NCBI GenBank assembly: GCA_947481575.1
Contig: CANKGV010000013.1
Location: forward strand, 1-64,000
Direction: 5' to 3'
DNA length: 64,000 bases
Source: Alphaproteobacteria bacterium
GTDB taxonomy: Bacteria > Pseudomonadota > Alphaproteobacteria > UBA2966 > CAIVPW01
Both the position numbers and the translations under genes were made by a program. Within the stretch, counting starts at the first letter, position 1. Every line of letters starts with the position of its first letter. This document shows positions 33,842-41,854 of this stretch, piece after piece. The notes below the pieces were generated by a model, which searched no databases, had not been told where the DNA came from, and saw only the letters and a program-made list of their open reading frames with translations.

Positions 33842-34699
33842 ATGAACACGACCATCGCGTCGATCACTGTCGCTGCCGCCGAACGTGGCGCTGCGGACAA
33901 GGCCGAGGATTGCTTCCGCGAAAACGGCGTGGTGGTTGTGACTGGTGCGTTGCCCTCCGAGGTCTGCGACCGTCTGGGCAACCATCTGCGGCAGTCCCTG
34001 GCGGCGGTGGACGAGGTCCTCGCCGGCTACGGCCTATCTACGGCAACGCCCGGAGCAGGGGGCCGCATCGCTGCGCTCTTGCAGGATCCCGCGTTGGTGC
34101 AGGCGGACCGCCGCCTGCTGCAGGGTCATTTCCCGCTTTCCGCGCGGCTCAACCAGGTGTCGTGGGCGATTCCACAGCACCTCGACGAGTCGCGGCTTCT
34201 GCACCGCATCCTCGGGACGAAGTCGCTGTATGCGCACATGCCGCCGATGTTCCGCTTCGTGCTGCCCGGCAACGGCGGCGCCGCGGTTCCGGCACACCGC
34301 GATGACAGCTACAACGCCCACCTGGAGAGGTTCTGCACCGTGTGGGTGCCGCTGGTCGACATCGATAGCGAGTGCGCCGGCATGGCTGTGTATCCCGGCA
34401 GTCACTTGGCCGACGATGCTTCGTTGGCGTTGGGCGACGCCAACCCGTCGGGCTGGTTGCCGCCGGTCAAGACCAGCGGCTTCGATCGCGTGGAACTGCA
34501 CCCGCTCATGCCGACCGACATCGTGGTGATGGACCGGACAACCGTCCACGAGTCGATGGCCAACCGTTCCAATCGCACGCGCCTCAGCGCCGACTACCGG
34601 TTCTTCGGTGAAGGCGCGCGCTCTACGAAGCACTACCTTGACATTGCCCGCGGCGTGCTTGTCGCGCCCCAGGCCACGGCAGCGGGGATGGCGCTATGA
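33842..34699 (+). CDS. Phytanoyl-CoA dioxygenase (PhyH)-family 2OG/Fe(II) oxygenase
   Basis: 285 residues. Iron-binding HxD at 151-153 (AHRDD) and distal His near 236 (TTVHES), then an Arg (NRTRLSADYRF) for 2-oxoglutarate. It hydroxylates a small molecule. It lies 14 bp after the methyltransferase and overlaps the next gene by 4 bp, so it acts in the same modification pathway. It is a different subfamily from the oxygenase at 13189. Confidence 0.8.
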   Translation: MNTTIASITVAAAERGAADKAEDCFRENGVVVVTGALPSEVCDRLGNHLRQSLAAVDEVLAGYGLSTATPGAGGRIAALLQDPALVQADRRLLQGHFPLSARLNQVSWAIPQHLDESRLLHRILGTKSLYAHMPPMFRFVLPGNGGAAVPAHRDDSYNAHLERFCTVWVPLVDIDSECAGMAVYPGSHLADDASLALGDANPSGWLPPVKTSGFDRVELHPLMPTDIVVMDRTTVHESMANRSNRTRLSADYRFFGEGARSTKHYLDIARGVLVAPQATAAGMAL

Positions 34700-35469
34700 A
34701 CGCGCGCCTCGATACCTCTGACGGATTCAAGAAGTCGGGCCTCGACCGCGACGTGGAAGCCCGGATCGCCGATCATTGCCACAGGTTCGGCATCGACTCA
34801 ATTACGGCGGTCAAACAGTTCGCGGTGCTGGCGCGGCGGCAAGCGCTCAAGCGCTTTCTCGCCCACGTCGAGCTGTTCAAGATGACCCTGGACGTTCCGG
34901 GGGACATCGCCGAACTCGGCGTGTTCCGCGGTGCGGGCCTGTTCACCTGGGGCAACCTGCTCGAATCGTACTGTGTGGGCGATCGCACCAAGGTCGTCTA
35001 CGGCTTCGACAACTGGCGCGGCTTCACCAAGCTTTCGGAACAAGACGGGGTCAACGGTGCCGATGTTGGCCGCGTCGCCGGCGGGTTCGACCCGGGCGCC
35101 TACCGCGCCGAACTGGAAAGCGCGATCGAGATTTTCGACTCCGACCGCTTCATCCCCGGCAAGCCCAGGATCGTTCTGGTCGATGGCAACATCGAAGAGA
35201 CCGTGCCGAAGTTCGCCGCCGAACGTCCGGGGGTTAGGTTCTCCCTGGTTCACTTCGATTGCGATCTCTATGCGCCGACCAAGGCAGCGCTGAATGCACT
35301 GTGGAACAAGGTCAGCCGGGGCGGGGTCGTGATTTTTGACGAATACGCTATCGCCGATTGGCCGGGCGAAACCGCGGCGGTAGACGAGTTCCTTGCCGAC
35401 AAGCCCGGCATCCGGCTCCAGACGTTCACCTGGACCAACGTACCAGGCGCTTACCTGGTCAAACCCTAA
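34696..35469 (+). CDS. TylF/MycF-family O-methyltransferase
   Basis: 257 residues. SAM motif GDIAELGVFRGAG near 69-81, the YGFDNWRGF segment, and the metal-binding HFDCDLYAPT with the later FDEYAI, all typical of the Mg-dependent macrocin O-methyltransferase family. These enzymes methylate sugar hydroxyls. Last gene of the run that begins with flaF3. Confidence 0.82.
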   Translation: MNARLDTSDGFKKSGLDRDVEARIADHCHRFGIDSITAVKQFAVLARRQALKRFLAHVELFKMTLDVPGDIAELGVFRGAGLFTWGNLLESYCVGDRTKVVYGFDNWRGFTKLSEQDGVNGADVGRVAGGFDPGAYRAELESAIEIFDSDRFIPGKPRIVLVDGNIEETVPKFAAERPGVRFSLVHFDCDLYAPTKAALNALWNKVSRGGVVIFDEYAIADWPGETAAVDEFLADKPGIRLQTFTWTNVPGAYLVKP

Positions 35470-35498
35470 CGGGTCTTTTCCGGCGCTGGGGTACGCGG

Positions 35499-36735
35499 CT
35501 AGGCCCAGCCGAACGTATCCCGCATTTGCGGTGTGATGAGTCCGGCCATGGCTTCCAGCTGCGCCGGGCTGAACACTTCACGCCATTCGTCGGCGCGGCC
35601 CTTGCGGTAGTGGCTCATGCCGGAGACGCTGCTCGTGCGATCAAAGCGGTCCGGAATGTCGAAGAAGGCCAGAAGGTCGTTCACGGCCGCGGTGGGGTCT
35701 GCGGCAAAGGCGGCGAACTCGCTGACGCGGATGTCGAAGCGATGCGACTGCGTGGCCATCGCGTCCAGCCACTCCTGCGCCCAGCGAGCGAACGCGGGAT
35801 ACGAATACTGAACGTTCCAATCCAGCTTCCGACGCCACGGCAGTGCGTCGTAGCCGGAAGGCAACTGCTTCCACAACGCCGCGCGATAGAACGGCATTGC
35901 CGCCCGTCATGTCGGCGCTCTCTAAATGGTGCGCCCACGACAGGGTGGCCTGCCGCGGATCGCGGACATGGAGGTAGATCTTGCGGATGCCGGCGCGCTC
36001 GAGCTGGTCAAGGTTTTCCGGGCTGGCGTCCAAGTGCATTTGGTCCCACAGGCCGCCCTGCGCCAATACCTCGGCGCGGCCCGGAATTACCAAGCTGCGC
36101 GGGAAGCTGTCGACGCCGATGCGGGCGAACGGCGTCCGGTACAACGACGCCAGATGATCGGCCAGGAATACGCTGCCCGACTTCGGCATGGTGTTCAGAA
36201 ACGCGTAGCCGTACCCCTTGGCGCGGTTGGCCTGCTGCTGCTCAACGTCGATGCCCGAGAAGCCGTTGACGTTGTACATCTTTCCCGCCGCCGCGCCCGA
36301 TTGCATCAGGTCGCGTAGCAGGCTTTGCAGGCCCACAGCCTTCAACGCTTCCTCGTAGCAGGGGTTGCCCATCTCGAAGCGGCCCCCGGCAATGCACTTC
36401 TTCAGCACCAGGTTCAGGCCCCAGTCGGGGTCCACGGACCGGGTGATGAAGCACGAGACTGCGCTCAAACTCTGAAGATCGTTGCGGCCCTCGCAGTCCG
36501 CAATCGCCGCTGTCGCGTAGCGCTTCGCCAAAACGAGGTCTCCGGTGCTGGTCGCCAGGCGAATAATCGTGAGCATGGCCGCTAGATCGTGCGCGTCCTC
36601 GGCCAACCGTGACGTCGCCGACGCCAGCATCGCGAGGGTAGGCGGGCGCGAATCTTCCAAGACGCGCCACGGCTCGGCTATGGAGGCGAGCGGGGAGGCC
36701 GCGGGTGCCAAAGTGGTGGGGCTCAGACTGGACAT
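35499..36735 (-). pseudogene. Sulfotransferase-like gene broken by a +1 frameshift
   Basis: Two minus-strand frames together encode about 412 residues. The first (from ATG 36735, with GAGG upstream) carries a helical N-terminal region, then the PAPS 5'-phosphosulfate loop PKSGSVFL and the 3'-phosphate motif RDPRQATLSWAHHL. It stays open past the break only as noise. The true continuation (MPFYRAALWKQLPSGYDALPWRRK and on to FGWA) is one frame over. The switch lies near 35897-35905, in GGCGGCAATGCC, and needs one extra base to be removed. A sequencing error is possible; otherwise this copy is inactive. Sulfotransferases transfer sulfate from PAPS to sugars or other hydroxyls. Confidence 0.75.
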
Positions 36736-36770
36736 GACGCCTCGCTTGCCAATGGACTCTGCGGCCCGCG

Positions 36771-37763
36771 TTACAGCGCGGTAGGTATGCTCGTGGCGGA
36801 AGCGAACTCGCCGGATACGTGGCGGACGTCCGAAGGCTCGTCCCACACATTGCAGTTCGTGCACAGGCTGATGCAGTTCTTTTCACCCTTCAGGTGCAGA
36901 CCGCGGCGTTCGTTCGCCACCTTCCCGCGCCAGATTTCCTCCAGCGACTGCAGTGTCGCATCGCCGGTCGGGAACAGGTTGTTGTAGTCGACGTTGCACA
37001 GCGGCACGCGGCCGTCAGCGAAGATCACCATCAGCGACCACAGCGCCACGCACGGCAGGTTCGGCTCGCGGCTGTCTTCCACCGCCTTGAAGTGGTGCAA
37101 CTGGCCGCCCCAGTTGTGAATGTTGTGATAGCTGACGCGGTCGCTCGCCTGCAGCTTCGGGCGCCAGAACCGCACATACTCCGGCCACTCGTCCTTGTTC
37201 GAGTCTTGCCGCACCATGCGCACGCGGATCTGGCACGAGGGCCGGATCTTGTCGCGCAGCTCGATGAAGCGCAGGGCGTTTTCCATCACTTCTTCGAAGT
37301 TCAGGCGCACGCGGATCGCTTCGAACACGTCCTTCTGCAGGCTGTCGATCGACAAGATGATCGAATCGAGGCCGGCCTCCAGGATCGCCGTCGAGCGGCG
37401 CTCGTCCAGCAACGCGACGTTGGTCGAAATGCAAACTTCCCGGATGCCGCCAGCTTTCAGAATGCCGATGCGCTTCGGCATCTTCTTGTCGAGCAGGGGC
37501 TCGCCGTCGCGGTACAGGTTCACGCGCTTGATCGTTTCGGCGTGCGGGAACATCTGCTCCGCGATCTTCTGGAACAGTTCGTCCTTCATGGTCGGTGAGT
37601 CGCGCTGCCAGTCGTCGATGGTGCACATCGGGCAGCGTGCATTGCACGCGTTCACCGTCTCCATGTCGAAGTAGCGCGGAAAGGTCAGCAGGTCTTCATA
37701 GCTGCCGCGCGTGTCGATGCGGCGGCGCAAGTATTCTTTGGAGAAGCTTTCGCGGGTGGTCAT
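36771..37763 (-). CDS. Radical SAM/SPASM protein
   Basis: 330 residues. The [4Fe-4S]-SAM motif is CNARCPMC (Cys40, Cys44, Cys47), followed by a TIM-barrel core. The C-terminal SPASM-like region has cysteines near 236, 254 and in ISLCTNCNVW near 305-310 for auxiliary clusters. It has the form of enzymes that modify peptides or sugars by radical chemistry; the substrate is not evident. TAGGAG lies just upstream of the ATG. It precedes the sulfotransferase-like gene by 35 bp in the same direction. Confidence 0.82.
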   Translation of the reverse strand: MTTRESFSKEYLRRRIDTRGSYEDLLTFPRYFDMETVNACNARCPMCTIDDWQRDSPTMKDELFQKIAEQMFPHAETIKRVNLYRDGEPLLDKKMPKRIGILKAGGIREVCISTNVALLDERRSTAILEAGLDSIILSIDSLQKDVFEAIRVRLNFEEVMENALRFIELRDKIRPSCQIRVRMVRQDSNKDEWPEYVRFWRPKLQASDRVSYHNIHNWGGQLHHFKAVEDSREPNLPCVALWSLMVIFADGRVPLCNVDYNNLFPTGDATLQSLEEIWRGKVANERRGLHLKGEKNCISLCTNCNVWDEPSDVRHVSGEFASATSIPTAL

Positions 37764-37772
37764 TGCTGGCTC

Positions 37773-37967
37773 CTATTCCGCCGCGGCGCCACGGGCGTGC
37801 GCGGTGCGTTCTTTGCGGGCCTCGGCCTCGTGGCCGTCCAGGAAATCTTGCACGCTAGGATGGCAGGCGTCGCACGCCTCGGCCGGCGTGGAGGCGTGCG
37901 CTACCCCTAGGAATCCTGGGATTCGTGTGGCGGCGGTCCCTGAAGTCGTTGGCTTGAGTCGAACCAT
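37773..37967 (-). CDS. Possible small ORF with a CxxCH motif
   Basis: Up to 64 residues ending ten bases before the radical SAM start. The last 40 codons (ACDACHPSVQDFLDGHEAEARKE...) have the GC-rich third positions of real genes here and contain CDACH. The 5' part overlaps the end of the SDR gene and looks less coding. I see no convincing start; it could be a fragment. Confidence 0.25.
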   Translation of the reverse strand: MVRLKPTTSGTAATRIPGFLGVAHASTPAEACDACHPSVQDFLDGHEAEARKERTAHARGAAAE

Positions 37968-38890
37968 GCGTCGAGTAGCCTCACCTTGCTTTCCACCGTT
38001 CGCCACGGCTCTGCGAACGTGATCTGCAAGTTCTGTACCGCCTTGTGATTAACAATCCATGAGCGCTCGGGCCGTGGCTCAGGGTAGGGAATGTCCGAGA
38101 AGCGCACGCGCTCGTAGCCCATCCGCGCCCGCTGCCGGCTCGTTTCCATGACCCAGTCGGCAAGGTCCGTGCGTACAACCGGCGGGGCGGCAGCAACGTG
38201 CCACACGTCGCTGTCGCTGCGGTCGGCCAGCGCGAGCAGGGCGGTTGCTGTGTCGCGTACGTCGGTGAGCGTGAACATATTGTCGTCGGCCATGACCGCG
38301 CCCGGTGATAGCAGCGAACGGTAGGTGTTCAGCACCGGGCATTGGGTATCCGCGCGCTCCCAGCCAACCGTCCAGCCGGTGCGTGCGATCGCCCATGAGC
38401 CGCCGCCCGATTGGATCGCCTGCTCGACCTCGACCTTCTGTTGCGCATACAACGTGGAGGGATTCGGGATGTCCGATTCCGAATAGCCGCCCGCAACGCC
38501 GTCGAATACGAATTCGGTCGAGGCGAAGACCAAGCGTGCGCCAGCGTCGTTCGCACGCCGGATCGCATGAAGCGCGCCATCCACGTTTATCTCTTGCGAC
38601 TCCAACGGGTTAGCGAAGACCCAATTGGCGTCCTTGCGCGCCCCGAGGAGCACGACGGCGTCGTCGGGACCAAGCTCCGGGAACACTTCAACCAGGTCCT
38701 GACGCGCGAGGTCGAACGGCACCAAGCCCGGCGCCGGGTTGGCGAAATAGGTGCCGACTGCCGGCCTGCCTTCCGCAAGGGCTGCAGCCAGCAATGGGCG
38801 GCCGATCAAGCCCGAAGCGCCGATGATGATCAACCGCCGTCGGGTTGCCGCGAGTGCGCCGCCCGTGCGAGTGAGGCCGAAATCGGTCAC
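37907..38890 (-). CDS. Extended SDR, RmlD/sugar reductase-like
   Basis: 327 residues. NAD(P)-binding GASGLIG at 24-30, SSTEFVFDG type strand, and the catalytic YAQQK (Tyr-x3-Lys) near 150. It resembles dTDP-4-dehydrorhamnose reductase and related nucleotide-sugar reductases. It lies upstream of the radical SAM gene on the same strand, probably in one operon with it and the sulfotransferase-like gene. Confidence 0.8.
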   Translation of the reverse strand: MTDFGLTRTGGALAATRRRLIIIGASGLIGRPLLAAALAEGRPAVGTYFANPAPGLVPFDLARQDLVEVFPELGPDDAVVLLGARKDANWVFANPLESQEINVDGALHAIRRANDAGARLVFASTEFVFDGVAGGYSESDIPNPSTLYAQQKVEVEQAIQSGGGSWAIARTGWTVGWERADTQCPVLNTYRSLLSPGAVMADDNMFTLTDVRDTATALLALADRSDSDVWHVAAAPPVVRTDLADWVMETSRQRARMGYERVRFSDIPYPEPRPERSWIVNHKAVQNLQITFAEPWRTVESKVRLLDAWFDSSQRLQGPPPHESQDS

Positions 38891-38911
38891 TGAGCTATCC
38901 GCGGCCTGCGC

Positions 38912-39259
38912 TCACGGCTGCAGACCGTAGCGGGCCATGCAGTCGCGCAAAGCCGCTTCGACCTGGAGCTGCGTCCCCGCATTGGGCGTCCGGGGCGATG
39001 GGGCAGCGGTCGCACCCGGCGCGCCCATCGCCGCCACGTTCGCCTGGCTGCGGCAATAGCTGCGCACGGTGGCCTCGGGGGCGTCCGCCGGGGGCGGCTT
39101 CATTCCAGCGCAGGCGGCAAGGGCCACCAGGAGTGCTCCCGCACCGAGGCGCGCCCCCGGGCCCGGCAAGTTCTGCCACCACCGCCCGGCAGTTTTTGCC
39201 GCCCGGCGCACTTCCTGCCCGTTCTTCACGCCGAATCGCGCCCGCGCCGAATGGAACAT
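38912..39259 (-). CDS. Putative small lipoprotein
   Basis: 115 residues from the ATG at 39259. A hydrophobic stretch ending in a lipobox (LVALAAC) would be cleaved before the Cys near residue 50, placing a short Cys-containing domain in the periplasm. The start is doubtful: a 40-residue lead-in is long for a lipoprotein, and it lies on top of FlbD-like sites (39164-39201) and a sigma-54 promoter (39252-39267) of the opposite strand. Starts at GTG 39211 or TTG 39169 would give a normal signal peptide. Function unknown. Confidence 0.55.
   Translation of the reverse strand: MFHSARARFGVKNGQEVRRAAKTAGRWWQNLPGPGARLGAGALLVALAACAGMKPPPADAPEATVRSYCRSQANVAAMGAPGATAAPSPRTPNAGTQLQVEAALRDCMARYGLQP
39164..39201. 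promoter_or_regulatory. FlbD/ftr-like sites upstream of the RmlD-like gene
   Basis: CGGCA-AGTTC-TGCCA (39164-39178) and CGGCA-GTTTT-TGCCG (39187-39201), 23 bp apart, plus a poorer third copy just after. They lie 51-88 bp before the sigma-54 element. Confidence 0.68.
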
Positions 39260-39267
39260 GAATTGCA
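39252..39267 (+). promoter_or_regulatory. Sigma-54 promoter of the RmlD-like gene
   Basis: TGGAACATGAATTGCA with correct GG-N10-GC spacing and TTGCA core. Predicted start near 39278, leaving a leader of about 114 bases. Confidence 0.7.
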
Positions 39268-39391
39268 GACCTCAGGCATACCCGGGAACACCCATACTTG
39301 TTACAGGGGCCTCGGCGCCCGTTGGAGCCTTAGCCTTTCCGTAATACTCGCCGGGTAATTGTTGCAGGCAATCGGCTTCGGAGAAACGAAT

Positions 39392-40249
39392 ATGCGGCCC
39401 AAGGTTCTCATCCTCGGTCATACCGGCAAGGTCGGCACCGCCATTCGCGCCGCCCTCGGACCGAAGTACGACGTCCTCGGCGCGAACTCCGCGGTCCTCG
39501 ATGCCAATGATTTGGCGATGGTGGGGGCGATGGTGGCCGATACCAAGCCGGACGTCGTGGTCAATTGTATCGCCCATCTCGGCGAGGACGCGTGCGAACG
39601 CGAGCCCGATCGTGCATTCCGCCTGAATACGCTGCTGCCGCGGCTGCTCGCCGACTACTCGGAACGCCAGGCGTTCAAGCTCGTGCATTTTTCGTCGGAC
39701 GGTGTGTTCTCCGGCCGCAAGCGCGATTTCCTTGGCGAGAGCGATGTGCCGGACCCGGTGAACATCTATGGCCTCACCAAGTACATGGCGGACGTGTCGA
39801 TTCTTGGCGGGTGCGAGCGGCATTTCGTGTTCCGCATCTCGGTGCAGTTCGGCGAAAGCGACGGCAAACCGCAATTCCTGGAAAAGATGATCGCGCGGGT
39901 GCGCGGCGGCGACCGTCATCTGCGAATTGCCGATGACATCGTGAGTTCACCCACCTATTCCGCCGACGTCGCTACCGTGGTGCGCGCGGCGATCGAGGGC
40001 GACATCAACTACGGCCTCTACCACGTCGTCGATACCGGGAGCGCGTCACTGTATGAACTGGTTTCGGCCGCCTTCGAGATGCTCGGCTGGCGCGCCGAGG
40101 TGGAGCCCGTATCGCACGTCGAATTCCCGACCGCGGCGCGCAAGCACCCAATCACGCCGCTTCGCCAGGAGAAGCTTCCGCCACTGCGCCATTGGCGCGC
40201 GGCGCTGGCCGAATACTGCGGTCGCGTGGAGTACCACTACGCCGCCTAG
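39392..40249 (+). CDS. RmlD-like nucleotide-sugar reductase (extended SDR)
   Basis: 285 residues. Cofactor motif GHTGKVG at 9-15, the VNCIAHLGEDACE segment, SSDGVFSG, and the catalytic YGLTK near 130. It is typical of the RmlD_sub_bind family that reduces 4-keto sugar nucleotides. The ATG at 39392 has GGAG upstream. It has its own sigma-54 promoter and FlbD-like sites, so this sugar step appears to be switched on with the flagellum. Confidence 0.82.
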   Translation: MRPKVLILGHTGKVGTAIRAALGPKYDVLGANSAVLDANDLAMVGAMVADTKPDVVVNCIAHLGEDACEREPDRAFRLNTLLPRLLADYSERQAFKLVHFSSDGVFSGRKRDFLGESDVPDPVNIYGLTKYMADVSILGGCERHFVFRISVQFGESDGKPQFLEKMIARVRGGDRHLRIADDIVSSPTYSADVATVVRAAIEGDINYGLYHVVDTGSASLYELVSAAFEMLGWRAEVEPVSHVEFPTAARKHPITPLRQEKLPPLRHWRAALAEYCGRVEYHYAA

Positions 40250-40373
40250 CGCGTTGCGGCCTGCGGCGAGGGGCTAACACAACAGCCGGATCAACAGAGA
40301 GGGGCCGCGGCGAAGACGCCGTGGTTCTGTGCTTTTGCGCCACTGGCTCGGCATGGGTCGGCTCCGCTAACCG

Positions 40374-40389
40374 TGGCACTGGGCTTGCA
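40374..40389 (+). promoter_or_regulatory. Sigma-54 promoter of the C-methyltransferase operon
   Basis: TGGCACTGGGCTTGCA, consensus at every key position. Predicted start near 40400, 149 bases before the first ATG. I find no clear FlbD-like palindrome upstream. The rest of 40250-40548 holds no gene I can support. Confidence 0.78.
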
Positions 40390-40548
40390 TTCGATGGTTG
40401 GAGGGGAATGCCCGCAGTTCCAGCGGTTTGCCCTTTGTTAACCGCCAACAGGCCACACTCGCTCCATGCGCAAGCACGATCGCACGAACTTCGTCGGTGC
40501 CGGCTATGTCGGCGAAGTTGCACCCTTCCCGAACTTCGAGGCGACCCA

Positions 40549-41832
40549 ATGAAGCACACCCCGATCCGGCAGATGAAGGCGCTCTACTTCCCGTTGAGCG
40601 AGTGCATCCTGTGCCGCTCAACGTCGCTCGTGGAAGCCGTGCCGCTTGCGCCCATGCCGATCGCCACGCCGACGTTCGCGGTGCCGGAGCAACTGCGCAC
40701 CGACGATGCATTCGCGGCCGCGCCCCTGGAGCTCATGCTGTGCCGGGACTGCGGCCACCTGCAGACCAGCCATCGCATCGATCCCGAGTTCAACTACCGC
40801 AACTACGTCTACACGACCGCGTCGTCCCTAGGCCTGGTCGAACACTTCCGCGGCCTCGCTCAACGGGTCGCCGAGCGTGTGAAGCCCGCCAAGGATGCGC
40901 TGGTCGTCGAGGTCGGTTCCAACGACGGTAGCCTGCTGCGCTATTTTCTCGATGCCGGGCAGCGCGTCTTGGGCGTTGACCCCGCAGAGGCGATCGCCGC
41001 CCAGGCCACCGCCGCCGGCATCCCGACCCATGCGCGCTTCTTCGACGCTGCGCTGGCCGGCGAGATTGCGCGCGATCAGGGCAAGGCGAGCGTCGTCATT
41101 GCCAACAATGTCATCGCCAACGTCCCCGACGTTGGTGTCTTCACCCGCGGCCTCGATCCGCTGCTCGCTCCGGACGGCGTGTTCATCTTCGAGACGCAGT
41201 ATGGCGCCGACGTGATCGATCACTTGCTACTCGACACGGTCTACACCGAGCACCTGTCGTATTTCATGATCCGGCCGCTCGCGACCCACTTCGACCGTCA
41301 CGGCTTCCAGGTCATCGACGTCGAACGTATCGCAACCAAGGGCGGGTCCATTCGCGTGACCGTGCAGCGCAAGGGCGGCGCGCGTGTCGTGTCGCCGTCG
41401 GTTGCGGCCAGCGTCGCCGACGAAGAGCGCCGCGGCATGTTCGGCCTCGACTACTACCGGCCGTTCACCGCCCGCGTGCAGTCGGTGGCCCAGCGCCTCA
41501 ACGAGATCATCGACGGCGAAGAGGCCAAAGGCCGCTTCGTCGCCGGCTACGGCGCATCGGTCGGCACCTCGACGCTGCTCCACCAATTCGGCCTGACCGG
41601 TCGCATCCGTTGCCTGTTCGACGACAACCCGTCCAAGGACAGCCACTTGCGCGGGCCGGGCTATGCCATCCCGGTGTATCCCACCGCGGCCGTCATGGAG
41701 ATGCGCCCCGGCGCCATCATCGTGTTCGCCTGGCGCTACGCCGATCCGATCATTGCCAAACAGCAGGCCTACGTTGCGCAGGGCGGCCGGTTCATCGTCC
41801 CGTTGCCCGACATCGTTGAGCGCACGCGCTAA
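40549..41832 (+). CDS. Sugar C-methyltransferase, NovU/TylC3-like
   Basis: 427 residues in three parts: an N-terminal zinc-binding domain with CILC (19-22) and CRDC (65-68); the SAM-binding domain with VVEVGSNDGSLL near 119 and a VIANNVIANV motif; and a C-terminal domain (GYGASVGTSTLLH, then DDNPSKDSHLRGPG). This is the plan of enzymes that put a methyl on C3 of keto-sugar nucleotides. GAGG precedes the ATG at 40549. It is followed by an aminotransferase and an acetyltransferase, pointing to a branched, aminated, acylated sugar. Confidence 0.85.
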   Translation: MKHTPIRQMKALYFPLSECILCRSTSLVEAVPLAPMPIATPTFAVPEQLRTDDAFAAAPLELMLCRDCGHLQTSHRIDPEFNYRNYVYTTASSLGLVEHFRGLAQRVAERVKPAKDALVVEVGSNDGSLLRYFLDAGQRVLGVDPAEAIAAQATAAGIPTHARFFDAALAGEIARDQGKASVVIANNVIANVPDVGVFTRGLDPLLAPDGVFIFETQYGADVIDHLLLDTVYTEHLSYFMIRPLATHFDRHGFQVIDVERIATKGGSIRVTVQRKGGARVVSPSVAASVADEERRGMFGLDYYRPFTARVQSVAQRLNEIIDGEEAKGRFVAGYGASVGTSTLLHQFGLTGRIRCLFDDNPSKDSHLRGPGYAIPVYPTAAVMEMRPGAIIVFAWRYADPIIAKQQAYVAQGGRFIVPLPDIVERTR

Positions 41833-41854
41833 CCACGCAGATCGCGAGACTTCC

